Shown piece by piece: positions 40,323-52,865 of a DNA stretch of 64,000 bases. The stretch lies in the NCBI RefSeq assembly GCF_000499845.2, contig NC_023749.2:16020698-16084697 (forward strand), read 5' to 3'. Made by a program: the position numbers and the translations under genes. Below the pieces are notes generated by a model. It ran no database searches. It was not told the origin of the DNA and saw nothing but the letters and a program-made list of their open reading frames with translations. Numbering within the stretch: the first letter of the stretch is position 1; every line of letters begins with the position of its first letter. The DNA is from Phaseolus vulgaris. Lineage: Eukaryota; Streptophyta; Magnoliopsida; Fabales; Fabaceae.

Positions 40323-43300
40323 TTGCTGAGCCCGGAAGAACAGGAAGGGGTGGCAGGAGTGATTTCGCGCCACCTGGATGCCTTCGCATGGTCCGCCTCG
40401 GATATGCCCGGTATCGACCCTGATTTCCTATGTCACCACCTCAGCATGGATGCCACGGTCCGCCCCGTGCGCCAGAGAAGGAGAAAGTTCAATGAGGAGC
40501 GACAGCAGGTGGTGAAGGACGAAACACAGAAGCTGTTGAGGGCTGGCCACATCAGGGAGATTCAATACCCTGAGTGGCTTGCCAATGTCGTCTTGGTGAA
40601 AAAGGCGAATGGAAAGTGGAGGATGTGCGTGGACTTCACAGACTTGGTGGACAGTGCGTCCGGCAGCAAGGTGCTGAGTTTCCTAGACGCCTTCTCCGGA
40701 TACAACCAGATCAAGATGCATCAGAGAGATGAGAACAAAACTGCATTCATGACTGAGACCTGCAGTTACTGCTATAAGGTGATGCCTTTTGGGCTGAAAA
40801 ACGCGGGCGCCACGTACCAAAGGTTAATGGACAAGGTCCTGGCGCCGATGCTCGGGAGGAATGTGTACGCCTATCTAGACGACATGGTGGTGGCGTCACA
40901 GGATAGGGCGCAGCACATGGCGGATCTGGAGGAGTTGTTCGTCACAATATCCAAGTACCGCCTCCAGTTAAACCCTGAGAAGTGTGTTTTCGGGGTAGAG
41001 GCCGGTAAGTTCTTGGGTTTTATGCTCACAGAGAGGGGGATAGAGGCGAGCTCCAATAAATGCGCGGCGATTATCGCCATGCGAAGCCCGACGTCGGTAA
41101 AGGAAGTGCAACAGCTGACAGGGCGGATGGCGGCGCTCTCAAGGTTTGTTTCCGCCGGGGGAGAGAAGGGGCATCCATATTTCCAGTGCCTCAAGAGAAA
41201 CAGTCGCTTTGCATGGACTGATGAATGCGAAGCGGCTTTCATTAAGTTAAAGGAGTACCTGGCGACGCCACCGGTCCTCTGCAAACCGGTAACAGGCGTG
41301 CCCCTCCGGTTATATTTTACTGTAACGGAGCGGGCTATCAGCTCTGTGTTAGTCCAGGAGCAGGACCAGAGTCAAAGGCCCATCTATTTTGTAAGCAAGG
41401 CATTACAAGGAGCTGAGACGAGATACCAAGCACTGGAGAAAGCAGCGCTAGCGGTAGTGTTTTCTGCCAGGAGGCTCCGTCATTACTTCCACAGCTTCAC
41501 GGTGGTGGTGATGACAAACCTCCCTATACAGAAGGTGTTGCAGAAGCCTGACGTGGCGGGAAGAATGGTGCGCTGGGCGGTGGAACTGTCAGAATTCGAC
41601 ATCCAGTATGAGCCTAGAGGATCCATCAAAGGGCAGGTATACGCGGATTTTATAGCGGAACTTTCGCCCGGAGGTGAGCAAGAGGTGGAAGTGGGCTCGC
41701 AGTGGCTGCTCTCGGTTGATGGCTCTTCCAACCAACAAGGGAGCAGTGCGGGAATAGTCTTGGAGGGACCCAACGGCATACTGATTGAGCAAGCTCTGCG
41801 TTTCGCCTTTAAGGCAAGTAACAATCAAGCGGAGTATGAAGCCCTAATAGCAGGAATGCTCCTAGCCAAGGAGATGGGCGCGCGGAACCTCCTGGTGAAA
41901 AGCGACTCCCAGCTGATTACGGGACAGGTGTTGGGTGAGTTCCAGGCGAAGGACCCACAGATGGTGGCATATCTGAAATACGTCCAGTTGTTGAAGGGAG
42001 CATTCAACGCTCTTGAGCTGATACATGTCCCAAGGGAGCAGAATGCCAGAGCTGACCTGCTTGCAAAGCTGGCCAGCTCAGGCAAGGGGGGTAGACAGAG
42101 GACAGTGATCCAAGAGACTCTCAAAGCTCCGCGTAGATTCGTGGAAGACAACAGGGTGGATGTCCTCCAGATTTATACAACAAGGGGAAGGCCGGGGAGT
42201 CATTGCTCTTTGACCCAAGATACGCAGAGGGTGCCCCGCATCAGCACGTACGCGAATGTGCCCGAGGGAGAGCAAATGCAGGTATGTGTTGTAACCGAGG
42301 GAGGCACCTGGATGACGCCCTACAAGCGATACCTGGCGGATGGGGCTCTCCCAGTGGAGCCTGAAGAGGGTAAGAAGGTCAAAAGAAATGCCGCAAGATA
42401 TACTTTGGTGGATGAGGTGTTGTTCAGGCACGATTTCACTCACCCTATCCTAACGTGCGTAAGTGGCGACGAGTGCACCAGGATAATGGCGGAGCTACAC
42501 GAAGGCATCTGCGGGAGCCACGTAGGGGGAAGGTCCCTAGCCTCCAAGGTAATACGCGCAGGTTTCTTCTGGCCAACAGTAAAAGAGGACTGCGCGCGAC
42601 ACGCTCAGCGTTGCAGGCAATGCCAAAAGCACGCCGACTGGCACAAGGCGCCGCCAGAAGAATTGCGATCCATATACAGCCCGTGGCCTTTCCATACATG
42701 GGGAATCGACATCCTGGGCCCGTTCCCACTGGCAATCAGGCAGATGAAGTATTTGATCGTCGCCATCGAATACTTCACCAAGTGGATAGAGGCAGAGCCC
42801 GTAGCACAGATCACCGCGCACAAAGTCCAACACTTTGTGTGGAAGAATATTGTGTGCCGTTTCAGCGTACCTAGGCGGCTGATATCCGATAACGGAACCC
42901 AGTTCGCCAGTCAACAGTTGAGAAACCTATGTGCTGAGGTAGGAATCAAACAAGTGTTCGCATCGGTCGAACACCCACAGACCAACGGGCAAGTGGAGTC
43001 GGCAAACAGAGTTCTGCTGAGGGGGTTAAAGAGAAGGTTAGAGAAAGCCAAAGGGGCGTGGGCGGAAGAGGTACCAAGGGTCATATGGGCATACCACACC
43101 ACGGCCCAATCCTCTACCATGGAGACGCCTTTCAGTTTGGTGTACGGGTCGGGCGCGATGATTCCGGTAGAAATACATGAAAGCTCACCACGTTTTCAAA
43201 ACTTTGTGGTGGAGGAATCCAATGAAGAAAGGCGGGTAAACCTGGATCTACTAGACGAGGCCAGGGAAGAAGCCAGAATAAAAGCTGAAGCGATGAAGAG

Positions 43301-43535
43301 AAGAGTAGAGCGGCAATATAGCTCTAAGGTAAAGCCGCGACAGTTTCAGATCGGCGACCTAGTGATGAGAAAGGCCCACCCATACGAACTGGAGAATAAG
43401 CTGTCTCCCAAGTGGACCGGACCCTTCAGAGTCACTGAGGCTAAGGGCAACGGTTCGTACAGCCTAGAGACCTTGGATGGAGGTCCTATCCCGCGCAGTT
43501 GGAATGCAGCCAACTTAAAATTTTATTTTAGTTGA
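40323..43535 (+). pseudogene. I pol, 1070 open codons with an in-frame RT deletion
   Basis: Although open throughout, RT has lost 17 residues: VDFTDL is joined directly to VDSASG near 40646, where A, B, F and G have a segment starting NKACPKDSYPLP. The remainder is well kept: FLDAFSGYN, YLDDMV (near 40875), a native RNase H segment without its Asp, archaeal-type RNase H (SVDGSSNQQGSS, NQAEYEALI, VKSDSQL, ARADLLAK) and integrase with CRQCQ, SDNGTQF and NGQVES. The stop is at 43533-43535. RT is unlikely to be active, so this is called a pseudogene despite its length. Confidence 0.85.
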
Positions 43536-43573
43536 CTTATGTAAGCAGCCATGTAACAATTTAGTTGAAGGAG

Positions 43574-43622
43574 ACACTCTTTTTCCCTCTCGGGGGTTTT
43601 TAATGAGGTCACCCGAATAAAA
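43574..43622 (+). promoter_or_regulatory. Post-pol block with AATAAA (I)
   Basis: CACTCTTTTTCCCTCTCGG, a T-rich part, GAGGTCACCC and AATAAA at 43616-43621. It is the counterpart of the blocks in A, B and F although surrounding sequence has diverged. Confidence 0.5.
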
Positions 43623-43689
43623 GAAAAAACAAGTTTGAGGAAAAGTCGTGCCTTGGTTTTCAGCCTTTACTTTTCTCTGTTTGAAGTAG

Positions 43690-43810
43690 TGTGACGCATC
43701 GCCAAGTCAAGGCGTCGCCTAGGTGAAGGCGTCGCCCAGATAGAAGACGTCGCCCAGAGAAAAGGCGTCGCCAAGAAGACAGGTGTCGCCTAAGTACAGG
43801 CGCCGTTGAG
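43690..43810. repeat. GGCGTCGCC-motif array in element I
   Basis: Six to seven units with GGCGTCGCC or close variants, the same motif as in the E-type LTRs. This is the main reason to assign those LTRs to the TatB family. Confidence 0.75.
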
Positions 43811-43985
43811 GAACATCAAGAAGGAAAAGCGCACAATATACGAAACGTATGAAAAGTAAAGCGGCGTTGCAAAAAATCAAGTATGGTATAGAAAAGTTGA
43901 TGTTACAAGCAATGTTCGATACAAGTGGGCGTAAGGCGGTTAGGGCAAATATTACAGATCATGCAAAACACAAACGAGCCACTTC

Positions 43986-44950
43986 TCAGTGGCCATCGGA
44001 GTCAGCACTGGAGGAAGACGAAGCCCTGATCCCAGCCCGCAGAGCTCGGGTGAGTCGTGTCCTCCTCTCTTGGTTTATTTTCGAACCTGCACCAAGGGAG
44101 ATAAATGTGTCAGAGACACCATGAAGCAAGACATGCACAGATAGAAAGCGATAAAGGCGGAAGTCTCTAGGGCAGTGACTCATACCTATATACTTTTCGA
44201 GAGTTCCAGCGCTGAACTCCAAGCTGATCAAAGTGGCAGAGTCAAAACTTCCCGCCTCAGCAAGAATCCGGCAAGCTATTTGATCACTTGGAGCCAGCTT
44301 CTTGAAGGGTTTGGTTTTGAGGGCCCTCACCTCTCTCACCCAGTACAGAGGAAAACCATCCAGAGCGGTGGGAACGAGGTCAGTGCAGCAAATCTTGAAG
44401 AACCGGCCTTTCCACCCGGTGAATGAGTTTTGGAAGGGGTTAGGAGAACTCTCCCAGGAACGTTGCTGAGAGTTACCCAGAGGTTGTGCCTTTGCCTCTT
44501 CACCTCAAAGAAGTGAAGAAAGAGGTCAACCGAGGGTGCACAACCCAGAAACCCGAAGAGGATGTCCAAGGCTTTGACAAAGGCCCAGCTGTTGGGGTAT
44601 AACTGGGCCGAAGCGGCTTTGATCTCCGTCAACAGTTCCTTCTCGAACCGGGAGAAGGGCAGGCGCACGCCGATGGTCTTGAACACCACCTGGTAAAAGT
44701 AGAAGAAGGGGACCCCTTCGTTGGCCCGATCGTCTCCACATACTGGCTCCCCTAGAGTGCAAGGGAGCACAGCAATGTCGTCATCATGCCTCCTCGCGAA
44801 GGCACGGTGATCATAGGAACATGAATCCCCTTTGTCTTCCCTTATGGCCCTGGTGGCGAGTAAGCATGAGCATTCGTCGAGAAGCTCACTCGAAGCCCAA
44901 GGGTACAGGTCCTTGGGATTGACCTTGGGGGAAGTAGCATGAGAGGACAT
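43986..44950 (-). pseudogene. I antisense extra gene, short form, frameshifted
   Basis: Minus strand. The first coding exon (44950-44186) starts MSSHATSPK and carries the PF04195-like motifs (LYPWASSELL, FSRFEKELLTE, AQLYPNSWAF, SVDLFLHFFE) at the same order as in A, B and F. A frameshift near 44435 breaks it. A 99-nt intron fits at 44185-44087 (ATAG|GTATGA ... GTGCAG|GTTCG), phase 1 and at the same place as in TatA. The second exon then codes only 33 residues (Arg- and Ser-rich) to a stop at 43986, with no coiled coil. This supports the intron as ancestral. The function is unknown. Confidence 0.72.
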
Positions 44951-45130
44951 TCTTTAACAAGATCAGGGATTGTCAAAGGCGTATGGCCCGCCGGTAACGC
45001 AAGAGTCGAGCGATGGGAGCGAACGCTGGAAGAACCCTTCGTGAGAAGAGAAAGGGTGCAAGAAGTAAGGGCGCAAGAAGAGAGAGTGTAAGTAGGTTAC
45101 GAAGAGTGCATAAATGATGAGAACAGTTTC
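44951..45130. other. I sequence between antisense gene and F
   Basis: No coding or repeat signal seen. It ends with the target duplication GTTTC (45126-45130) of F. Confidence 0.6.
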
Positions 45131-45949
45131 TGATCCTGCCTGTTGACCAGAACGTTGGAACTTGCCTCGTCAAACTTGGATCGACGTGCGCACCGCTTCA
45201 ACCTCCGTCCTTCGTCACGATCCACCTCAAGAACCTGCAAAAGAACAGAGCGACGCCGCTGCGGCCGATCGCACTCCAACGCCCAAGTCAGTGACTGAAC
45301 CACCAAATAGTTCAAGAGCAAACACTCAAGAACTCTCAAGGAACCGTGCAATGTTCTCTCTCACAGTATGCTCAAGAACTCGCAAGCGTAAAGAATACAA
45401 TCTGAACGTGCGTACCTCAAAAGTTCGTTGGGAAACCCTTATATACCTGGTCACTTTCTCTCTCCTGGCAGTTACGCACCTGGACACGTGGCTCGCATCC
45501 AGTCGTACCCGTGCCATCATCTGGAGCCTCCTTGACTTGGGTGCTGCTTCTGACTCTCTTTTGGCTAAGTTACTTATGCATGGTGCTGCCCAGTGCATAG
45601 CTAACTTGGAGCGCGATCTCTACTGGGATTGGCGAGTTAGGGTGCCTTCGTACACCTTCCCTGTGGTCTCGCCGGCCGCCTTCATAATCTGCACCACCTT
45701 CATCTTCGGCGATGTGCTTGCTCCGGCGATCTCTAATCACTTGGTCGCCTGAGTTTACATCTGGCAACTTCATCTTTAACCCGGTGATCACCGGTTCTGG
45801 TATGCTGGAGATCGGAGCACGCCAACTTCATAACTGGCGACTACACGAGTCCCCCGACTTCCTTCCCTTCTGCCAACCTAGCGTCTCGTCAACACGCCTA
45901 TACTGTAGCTTGATGCCACGTTATCACTTCCGACTACCAGGGCGGTACA
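45131..45949 (-). repeat. F 3' LTR
   Basis: 819 bp; TGATCC...GGTACA on the plus strand. It is followed by CAAGCCCCCCAGTC, the complement of the polypurine tract (45952-45965). Confidence 0.92.
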
Positions 45950-46545
45950 CAAGCCCCCCAGTCTTAAGCGAAGACTTGTCCAGCGAAAAGACTAAAGGAG
46001 TCATGTCAATACCGATCTACGAGGCACTGGCGCAGAATTTCAAGCGGTTGTACTTCCTGCTTCTCTGACGCTCCACCAAACACTCCTCCCATCGCTCGAC
46101 ACGTGGCTTCATCAACGGTTATCTTCAGTTAACGTTTGCGCTTCCCAAACCCATTTCGAAAAACCCTTAAACCCATTTCGCTCCACTGTTCCATCACTTT
46201 CTTCGTATTCTCAGACGCTCCAACTCTCTTCTGCAAAAAACTCTCAACGTTCTTCAACTTCCTGAATCACCAACCTCCTTCATCACTCTTCCGATCATAA
46301 AAAGGTACTTCCTTTCCTTCTTCTGCTGGGTTTTCCTGCATTTTAACCGATTCGCATCATCCTTTAACTGTCTGGTGCATACGTTGTGAGTTGTTTTTGC
46401 TATTTCTCCTTCTTCGTAACTTAGGGCTTCGTCTTCGTTACAACGAACCTTCGTTCGTTCGTTTTTTCACCCTTCGTTCCTGATCGAGTCAGCCTCTGTG
46501 AATCCTGATCACCTTTTCTTTTCTTCTTCCTTTGCAGCTTCCGCA

Positions 46546-49112
46546 ATGACTCGCTCAAAGATCACCCCAAATCCTCCTCCTTCGTCACGAAACCCCTCCT
46601 CACAAGCACACAACCCACCGCGAGCACGCAGTGCTTCTTCTTCTCAGGCTGAGAGGCCTGCACCCTCCCGCCCCAACTTGGCTCCGTGCCTTCTCCAGAT
46701 TTCAAAAAACTGTACCCATGGGCCACCACGACCTTGCTGAAGGAAACCTCCTCAGTAAACTCCGCTGGGGCGGTTCTTCGACTGACGAAAGGGGACGAGC
46801 CTCACCAATCGTTTCACAAGGAGCATGATGACAGAATGACGGTGCTACCTTGCCCCCCCGACCTGCCCGTGTGCGCCGACGACAAGGGGAACAACGGCGG
46901 GTTGTTCTGCTTCGTCTACACCACCCTGTTCAAGAAGGTGAAACTTAGGTTTCCCTTCACTCGCTTTGAGAGGGAGCTTCTCACCGAGCTCGACATCGCC
47001 GCCGCCCAACTCCATCCCAACAGCTGGGCGTTCGTACGGGCTTTCCAAATAATGTGCGACCACTTGGGGCTGCCAGCGTCAGTGGATGTTTTCTTATTTC
47101 TTTTCGAAGCCAAGCACCCAGGAGATCGCCTATGGGTAAGCTTGAACGGGATTGCTGGGAGGTCGATCCTCTCTATCTTCCAGCAATCCTACAAAGACTG
47201 GAAGGGCAAGTTCGTCCAGGTGCGCCCCAATGACAAGGACGCTTCTTTGCTCGACGGTTTCCCCTTGTATTGGGTAAACAAGGGGAACAAAGAGTCCAAG
47301 AGTAGCTTTAGGAGGCCAAGAAGTCCTGATAGCATGGGTGCCTTGGACAGAGATCTCTGCTTCTTCTGGAAGAGTGTGGCAGATGCCAACATCACCTTCC
47401 TCACCACCACGCTCATCTGCTTCGAGTTCTTCGAAGATCAACTTGAAATTCGCATAGGTTAGAACCCACCTCAACGTCTAAGTTTTATTTTTGATATTAC
47501 CTCTGTTAACTGTTTCTGGGCGTCTTGTGCGTTGCGCGCAAGACTTTGGTTTTATTTTCTGCACCATTTATCTGCTTTGCTGCATACTGCCTTATGCATT
47601 TATTTTCTCTCTGAGCTAACTCATGCATTTTTGCTTTATGCAGATCATATGTTGGGCCAGGGCAAGCTCGCTGAACTAAGGGTGCTCGCCCGAACCCACG
47701 GGTTGGCATCGGGTTCCCAAACCGTGCCAAACTCTGTGGTGGAGATCGCCGCCGCTCAGGGTAGATCGCCACCCAAAGGCCCAACTCCTCCCGATGTCCA
47801 ACCCGCCAACCAACGTAAAAAGCTTGTCCTCAGGAAACTTAAGAGGAAAGCCCCCCAAGTAGTCCATGAGGAGGAAGAGGAAGACGACGAGGCAACTGAA
47901 GATGGCCTCGTCACGAAGAGGAAGAGGGTGGCACCTTCTTCACCATCTACACCTGCCCTGCCTCCAACATTGCCTCCTCCACCAGCTCCCGCCTCACCAG
48001 TCCAAGCGATCCCTTTAGCATCTGCGCCTCCTGAAGTTGAGGGCGCCGAAGCCAACTTCTTGGAGAACCCCCCGAGCGCCTCCACGCCTTACATATCAGC
48101 TGGAGAGGGTCCTCCTTCAAACGCCTCCACCGCAAACGTTGCACCAATCAGGGATGAAGGTGCTCACCATTCTTCAATTCTGATTACTGAATCCCCGACG
48201 TCGCCACCACGCCAAGAAGCACCTGCGGAGCAACCAACTCAAGAGGGTGGCGGCGAGAACCAACAACGAGCCCACCCGGTGCCTCCACAAGCAAACCTCT
48301 CCCTTGAGGTCACGAGGATGTGGGAGCCTTTCTCAGCGAAACTAAAGATGATGGCGGAGGATTTCCCCGCCATTATATCTAAAGCTGTGGAGAGCTCCAC
48401 CAGGAAGCTCCAGGATGACCTCTACGCCCTTCGAACTGAGAATAGCACTATAAGGATTGAGGCGGAGAGGTTATCCTGCAATCTGACACTCGCCGAGATT
48501 GAACACTCCCGAGTAGAAGATGCAATGAGCACCGAGCTCCGGGTGGCGCGCAAGGAGGCCACTGATCTCCGCCATAAGGTACAGCTCTTGGCTCAAGAGA
48601 AGATCGAGCTAGAGAGCAAGCTGGTGCCTTATCGCGTCAAAGTGGCTGACCTGGAGGCCTTGATCAAAGCTGATGCCGCCAAGGTAAAGAAACTCGAGCA
48701 AAGGTCAGCCGATTGGGAGGTCTTCCTGGGGACGGTGGAAAAAGAAAGGGACGACACCATGGCGAAGCTTGCTGAAGCCAACAAAGAAAAGGGGAAGATC
48801 GCCGCTGAATTGGGCCAGGTGCAGGCAGAATCCAAGAAGGTTGCTGAAGACCTTCTTCAAGCTCGGGAAACCATCGAAAAACTCAAGAAGCAAGCTGAAG
48901 AGCTGGAGCAGCAGAACGAGGGGCTGAAGAAACAAACTGAAGAACTCAAGAAGCAGATTGAAGAACTTAATCTGAGTTCTGCCCAAATTCTTGCTGCTGG
49001 ATTCGAGGCCGCACGGGAACAGTTTGCCTGCTTGTTCCCCGATCTGGATCTTAGCATGGTATCCCTCAACAACGAGGTGGTGGATGGGAAAGTTGTTCCC
49101 GCTGAAGACTGA
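46546..49112 (+). pseudogene. F antisense extra gene, exon 1 frameshifted
   Basis: Starts MTRSKITPNPPPS at 46546. Compared with A and B, a deletion near 46685 in the Pro/Ser-rich N-terminal part shifts frame; the PF04195-like domain is open from 46686 to 47457. The coding intron is 47458-47643 (ATAG|GTTAGA ... TATGCAG|ATC), and a 5'UTR intron fits 46305-46537. Exon 2 (47644-49112) is intact: KKLVLRKLKRK, an acidic run, Pro-rich part, a coiled coil of about 230 residues and the conserved end REQFACLFPDLDL. It is a single-copy gene without the 898-bp array. Internal initiation could still give the second half, but this is speculative. Confidence 0.75.
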
Positions 49113-49739
49113 TCAATTCCCTCCATCCACTACCTTTATGCTTTCTCTTTGCATATAATTGTAATAAACTTTATATTTTCCTGTACATGTGCCTTGAATC
49201 TGATATTTACTTTAATGACAAAGTCTTTGTATTTCCTCTTATAACTTCTTTGGCTGCTTTAACTTTCCTTGCACAATTTGCTTCAAGAAATTAACTTAGC
49301 GATTCCGCAGGCACGATCTTATACTTAACTGCTTCGAACCACTTCGATTTCGAATAACAATCACTCTAACAACTTGTAATCTCAAGGTAATGAACCTTAG
49401 CGTAAAATCACTCTTAAAACAACGAACTTTAACTCAACTAATGGCTTAAGACATCGCTTCACCCGATCTGCTTCATCAAAACGGGTCTTTAACTTTCTTG
49501 CCGCTGCTTGAACCTTTCCTGGTCGCCAAAGACTGTTGGCGATATCAGCTTCTTTCTGGCTTCATACCTTGGCCATTGTTCCTTTATCTGGGGGTAGAGG
49601 CGCCTTTCGGATCCTTCTCTACCTCCTTGAGCTTCAGAGCAAGAGACCGGGTGGCTAGGCGCTCTCTTCGAACCTACCTTAGCCACCCTCCAAACTTCTT
49701 CCACCCTTTACACCATACCTGAACTCGTTCGAGACGAGA

Positions 49740-50335
49740 AGGATTTTATCTTGCCTGAACTTGCTCATAGGCGAGAAGGTCTTTAACTCGCCTGAACTCG
49801 CTCATAGGCGAGAAGGTCTTTTAACTCGCCTGAACTCGCTCATAGGCGAGAAGGTCTTTAAATCGTGCCTCTACATTGCCCCAGGGGTTACATCTCCTCT
49901 CCCCCAGAAACACTGAGGACTTTCGCTGGTGCCTCTACATTGCCCCAGGGGTTACATCTTCTCGCCCCCAGAAGCACTGAGGACTTTTCACAGGTGCCTC
50001 TACATTGCCCCAGGGGTTACATCTTCTCGCCCCCAGAAACACTGAGGACTTTTCGCTGGTGCCTCTACATTGTCCCAGGGGTTACATCTTCTCGCCCCCA
50101 GAAACACTGAGGACTTTTCACTCTTCCTTGCCTGCACTCGCTCGACGGCGAGGAGGTCTTTATCTCGCCTCAGAACGCGCGAGGGTGTTGAGGTCTTTTA
50201 ACTGGTGCCTCCGATAGCCGAAAGACGATGAGGACTTTAACTTTAACCGGTGCCTCCGATCGCCGAAAGACGATGAGGACTTAAAACTTTAACTGATGCC
50301 TCCGATCGCCGAAAGACGATGAGGGCTTAAAACTT
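49740..50335. repeat. F 3'-region minisatellite-like repeats
   Basis: Three units of about 37 bp (GGCGAGAAGGTCTTTAACTC) near 49755-49865. Four units of about 64 bp (GTGCCTCTACATTGCCCCAG) follow at 49865-50120, then three units of about 45 bp (GGTGCCTCCGATCGCCG) at 50205-50335. The unit types are shared with A and B, but a different unit is amplified. Between 49113 and 49740 only untranslated sequence is seen. Confidence 0.82.
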
Positions 50336-50576
50336 TTTAGAAAACATGCAATATATCTTTACTTGCCTTAAATCACATATAAGCGACAAGGTCTTTCTTC
50401 AAAACTTTCTGAAAACAGTAAGCATGCAATCTAAAACAACTTTGAGCTTCGAAAGCTCTTCTTTATTGGGTGGCCTCATTAAAAACCCTCCTTAGGGAAA
50501 AAAGAGTGCCCCATTCAAACTGTTTGACAGAGACATTGTAATATAACTTCGTGTTTGTCTTTACTTACAAAGCTTC

Positions 50577-52371
50577 TTAACTGTAATACAACTTGAGGTG
50601 CGTGGCGTTCCATGTGCGAGGAATCGCCCCTCCTTCCAATGTCTCTAAGCGGTAGGCGCCGTTCCCGAGCGCCTCGGTTATTCTGAACGGTCCCGTCCAC
50701 TTGGGCGACAGTTTATTCTCCGTCTCGTACTGGTGGGCTTTCCTCATCACCAGGTCGCCTTCTCTAAACTGTCTCGGCATCACCTTCGAGTTATATCTCC
50801 GTTCAATCCTTCTCTTCACCGCCTCAGCTTTCAATCTCGCCTCTTCCCTGACCTCATCCAGTAGATCCAGGTTCAACCTTCTCTCCTCATTCGAGTCTTC
50901 CTCTACGAAGTTCTGGAATCTCGGCGAGCTCTCCTGGATTTCTACTGGAATCATTGCGTCACACCCATAGACCAAGTTGAACGGGGTCTCATGGGTTCCT
51001 GACTGTTCGGTGGTGTGGTACGCCCAGACTATACGGGGTACCTCCTCAGCCCAGCTTCCTTTGGCTTTCTCTAGCCTTCTCTTCAAACCTCGCAGCAACA
51101 CCCGATTAGCTGACTCTACTTGGCCATTTGTCTGAGGATGCTCGACGGATGCAAACACTTGTTGAATTCCCACCCCTTCGCACAGCTTCTTCAACAGGTG
51201 GCTTGCAAACTGAGTCCCATTGTCCGACACCAGGCGCTTGGGCACACCAACCCGGCACACAATGTTCTTCTACACGAAACCTTCGATCTTGTGTGCGGTG
51301 ATCTGGGCCACGGGTTCTGCTTCGATCCACTTGGTGAAATACTCAATCGCCACCACCAAGTACTTCATCTGCCTGATCGCCAGCGGGAAAGGCCCCAGGA
51401 TGTCGATTCCCCAAGTATGAAACGGCCAAGGGCTGTAAATCGACTTCAACTCCTCGGGAGGCGCCTTGTGCCAATCAGTGTGTTGTTGGCATTGTTTGCA
51501 ACACTGTGCATACCTCTTGCAATCTTCTCTCATCGTTGGCCAGTAGTACCCTGCACGGAGAGTCCTTGCGGCCAGAGCTCGACCCCCGACGTGGCTTCCG
51601 CATATCCCTTCGTGGAGCTCTGCCATGATTCTCGTGCACTTCTCGCCATGCACACATTCCAGGAGTGGGTGAGTGAACCCAAACCTGTACAACTCGCCAT
51701 CGATCAATGTGAACTTGCTAGAATTCTTCTTTATCTTCCTAGCCTCTGTCGGATCCAGCGGGAGAAGGCCATCTGCCAGGCACCGCTTGTACTGTGTTAT
51801 CCAAGTTTCTGGCTCATGGGTAGCACAGACCTGCGTCATGTTCACCTTCTCTCCTCGACATGCTCTAATTCTCGGCGATCTCAATGTTTCTTGCGTCAAA
51901 GACCTGTGACTTCTTGCCGCTTTTTCCGTCGACCTGCTTATCTGAAGAACCAGGTGATCTGCTACAAATGCTCTCGGCGTCTTTAGAGTTTCTTGAATCA
52001 CCGTCCTCTGTCTACCCCCCTTGCCTGAACTGGCGAGCTTAGCTAGCAAGTCAGCTCGGGCATTCTGCTCTCTGGGCACATGCACCACTTCAAAGGAGGC
52101 AAAGGAACTCTTCAATTCCTGCACATACTCCAGGTAAGCCGCCATTTGTGGATCTTTAGCCTGGAACTCGCCTGTTACTTGCCCCGTGACTAGCAGCGAG
52201 TCACTCTTAGCCATCAACACCCTCGCTCCCATCTCCTTTGCCAGCAAAATCCCGGCGATCAGCGCCTCATATTCTGCTTGATTGTTGCTGGCTTTGAAGG
52301 CAAACCTCAAAGATTGTTCGATCAGCACGCCGTTGGGTCCTTCCAAAATGACTCCAACACCGCTACCCTGC
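50577..52371 (-). pseudogene. F second RNase H and integrase
   Basis: Begins within the archaeal-type RNase H (LEGPNGVLIEQS, NNQAEYEALI, AKSDSLL, ARADLLAK) at the deletion junction. Integrase follows with CCKQCQ, WGIDIL, SDNGTQF and NGQVES. A Trp codon is TAG at about 51270 in GFVWKN. The N-terminal part of the RNase H, with its first catalytic Asp, is missing. The end at 50577 matches B's end (THLKLYYS). Confidence 0.83.
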
Positions 52372-52860
52372 TTTTTTCTAGCGAGGTCACGACCATGTCA
52401 TCGACGTACGCTTGCACATTCCTTCCCAGCATCGGTGCAAGTACTCGATCCATCAACCTCTGGTACGTGGCCCCCGCGTTCTTCAGCCCAAACGGCATCA
52501 CTTTGTAGTAGTAGCACGATCTCTCGGTCATGAAGGCAGTCTTCTCTTCATCCATGGGATGCATCTTGATCTGATTGTACCCCGAGAAGGCATCCAGGAA
52601 GCTCAACAACTTACACCCTGCAGCACTATCCACCAGGGCGTCTGTGCTTGGTAAAAGATATGAATCCTTTGGGCAGGCCTTGTTCAGGTCAGTGAAATCG
52701 ACGCACATGCGCCATTTCCCATTACTCTTCTTCACCAGCACGACATTTGCCAACCATTCAGGGTACTGGACTTCCCTGATGTGGCCTGCAGCGAGGAGTT
52801 TCCGTGTTTCATCCCTAATCGCCTGCCTCCTCTCCTCGTTGAACTTTCTTCTTCTTTTTC
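52372..52860 (-). pseudogene. F RT, N-terminal part
   Basis: RT from RRRKFNEERR through VDFTDLNKACPKDS, FLDAFSGYN and AYVDDMVVTS. It is then cut at 52372-52380, where RT codons join RNase H codons. By comparison with B about 1.25 kb is missing (RT thumb, native RNase H, start of the second RNase H). The right end at 52865 is the D insertion site (GCACT). Confidence 0.83.
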
Positions 52861-52865
52861 GCACT

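Larger units (their letters stand above)
38558..45130 (+). mobile_element. I: TatB element, left part (continues at 63605)
   Basis: Plus-strand gag (5' truncated at the C junction), protease, pol, post-pol block, GGCGTCGCC array and the antisense extra gene. F then splits it at GTTTC, and it resumes at 63605. No LTR of its own is in the window. It is the same family as G but in the opposite orientation. Confidence 0.83.
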
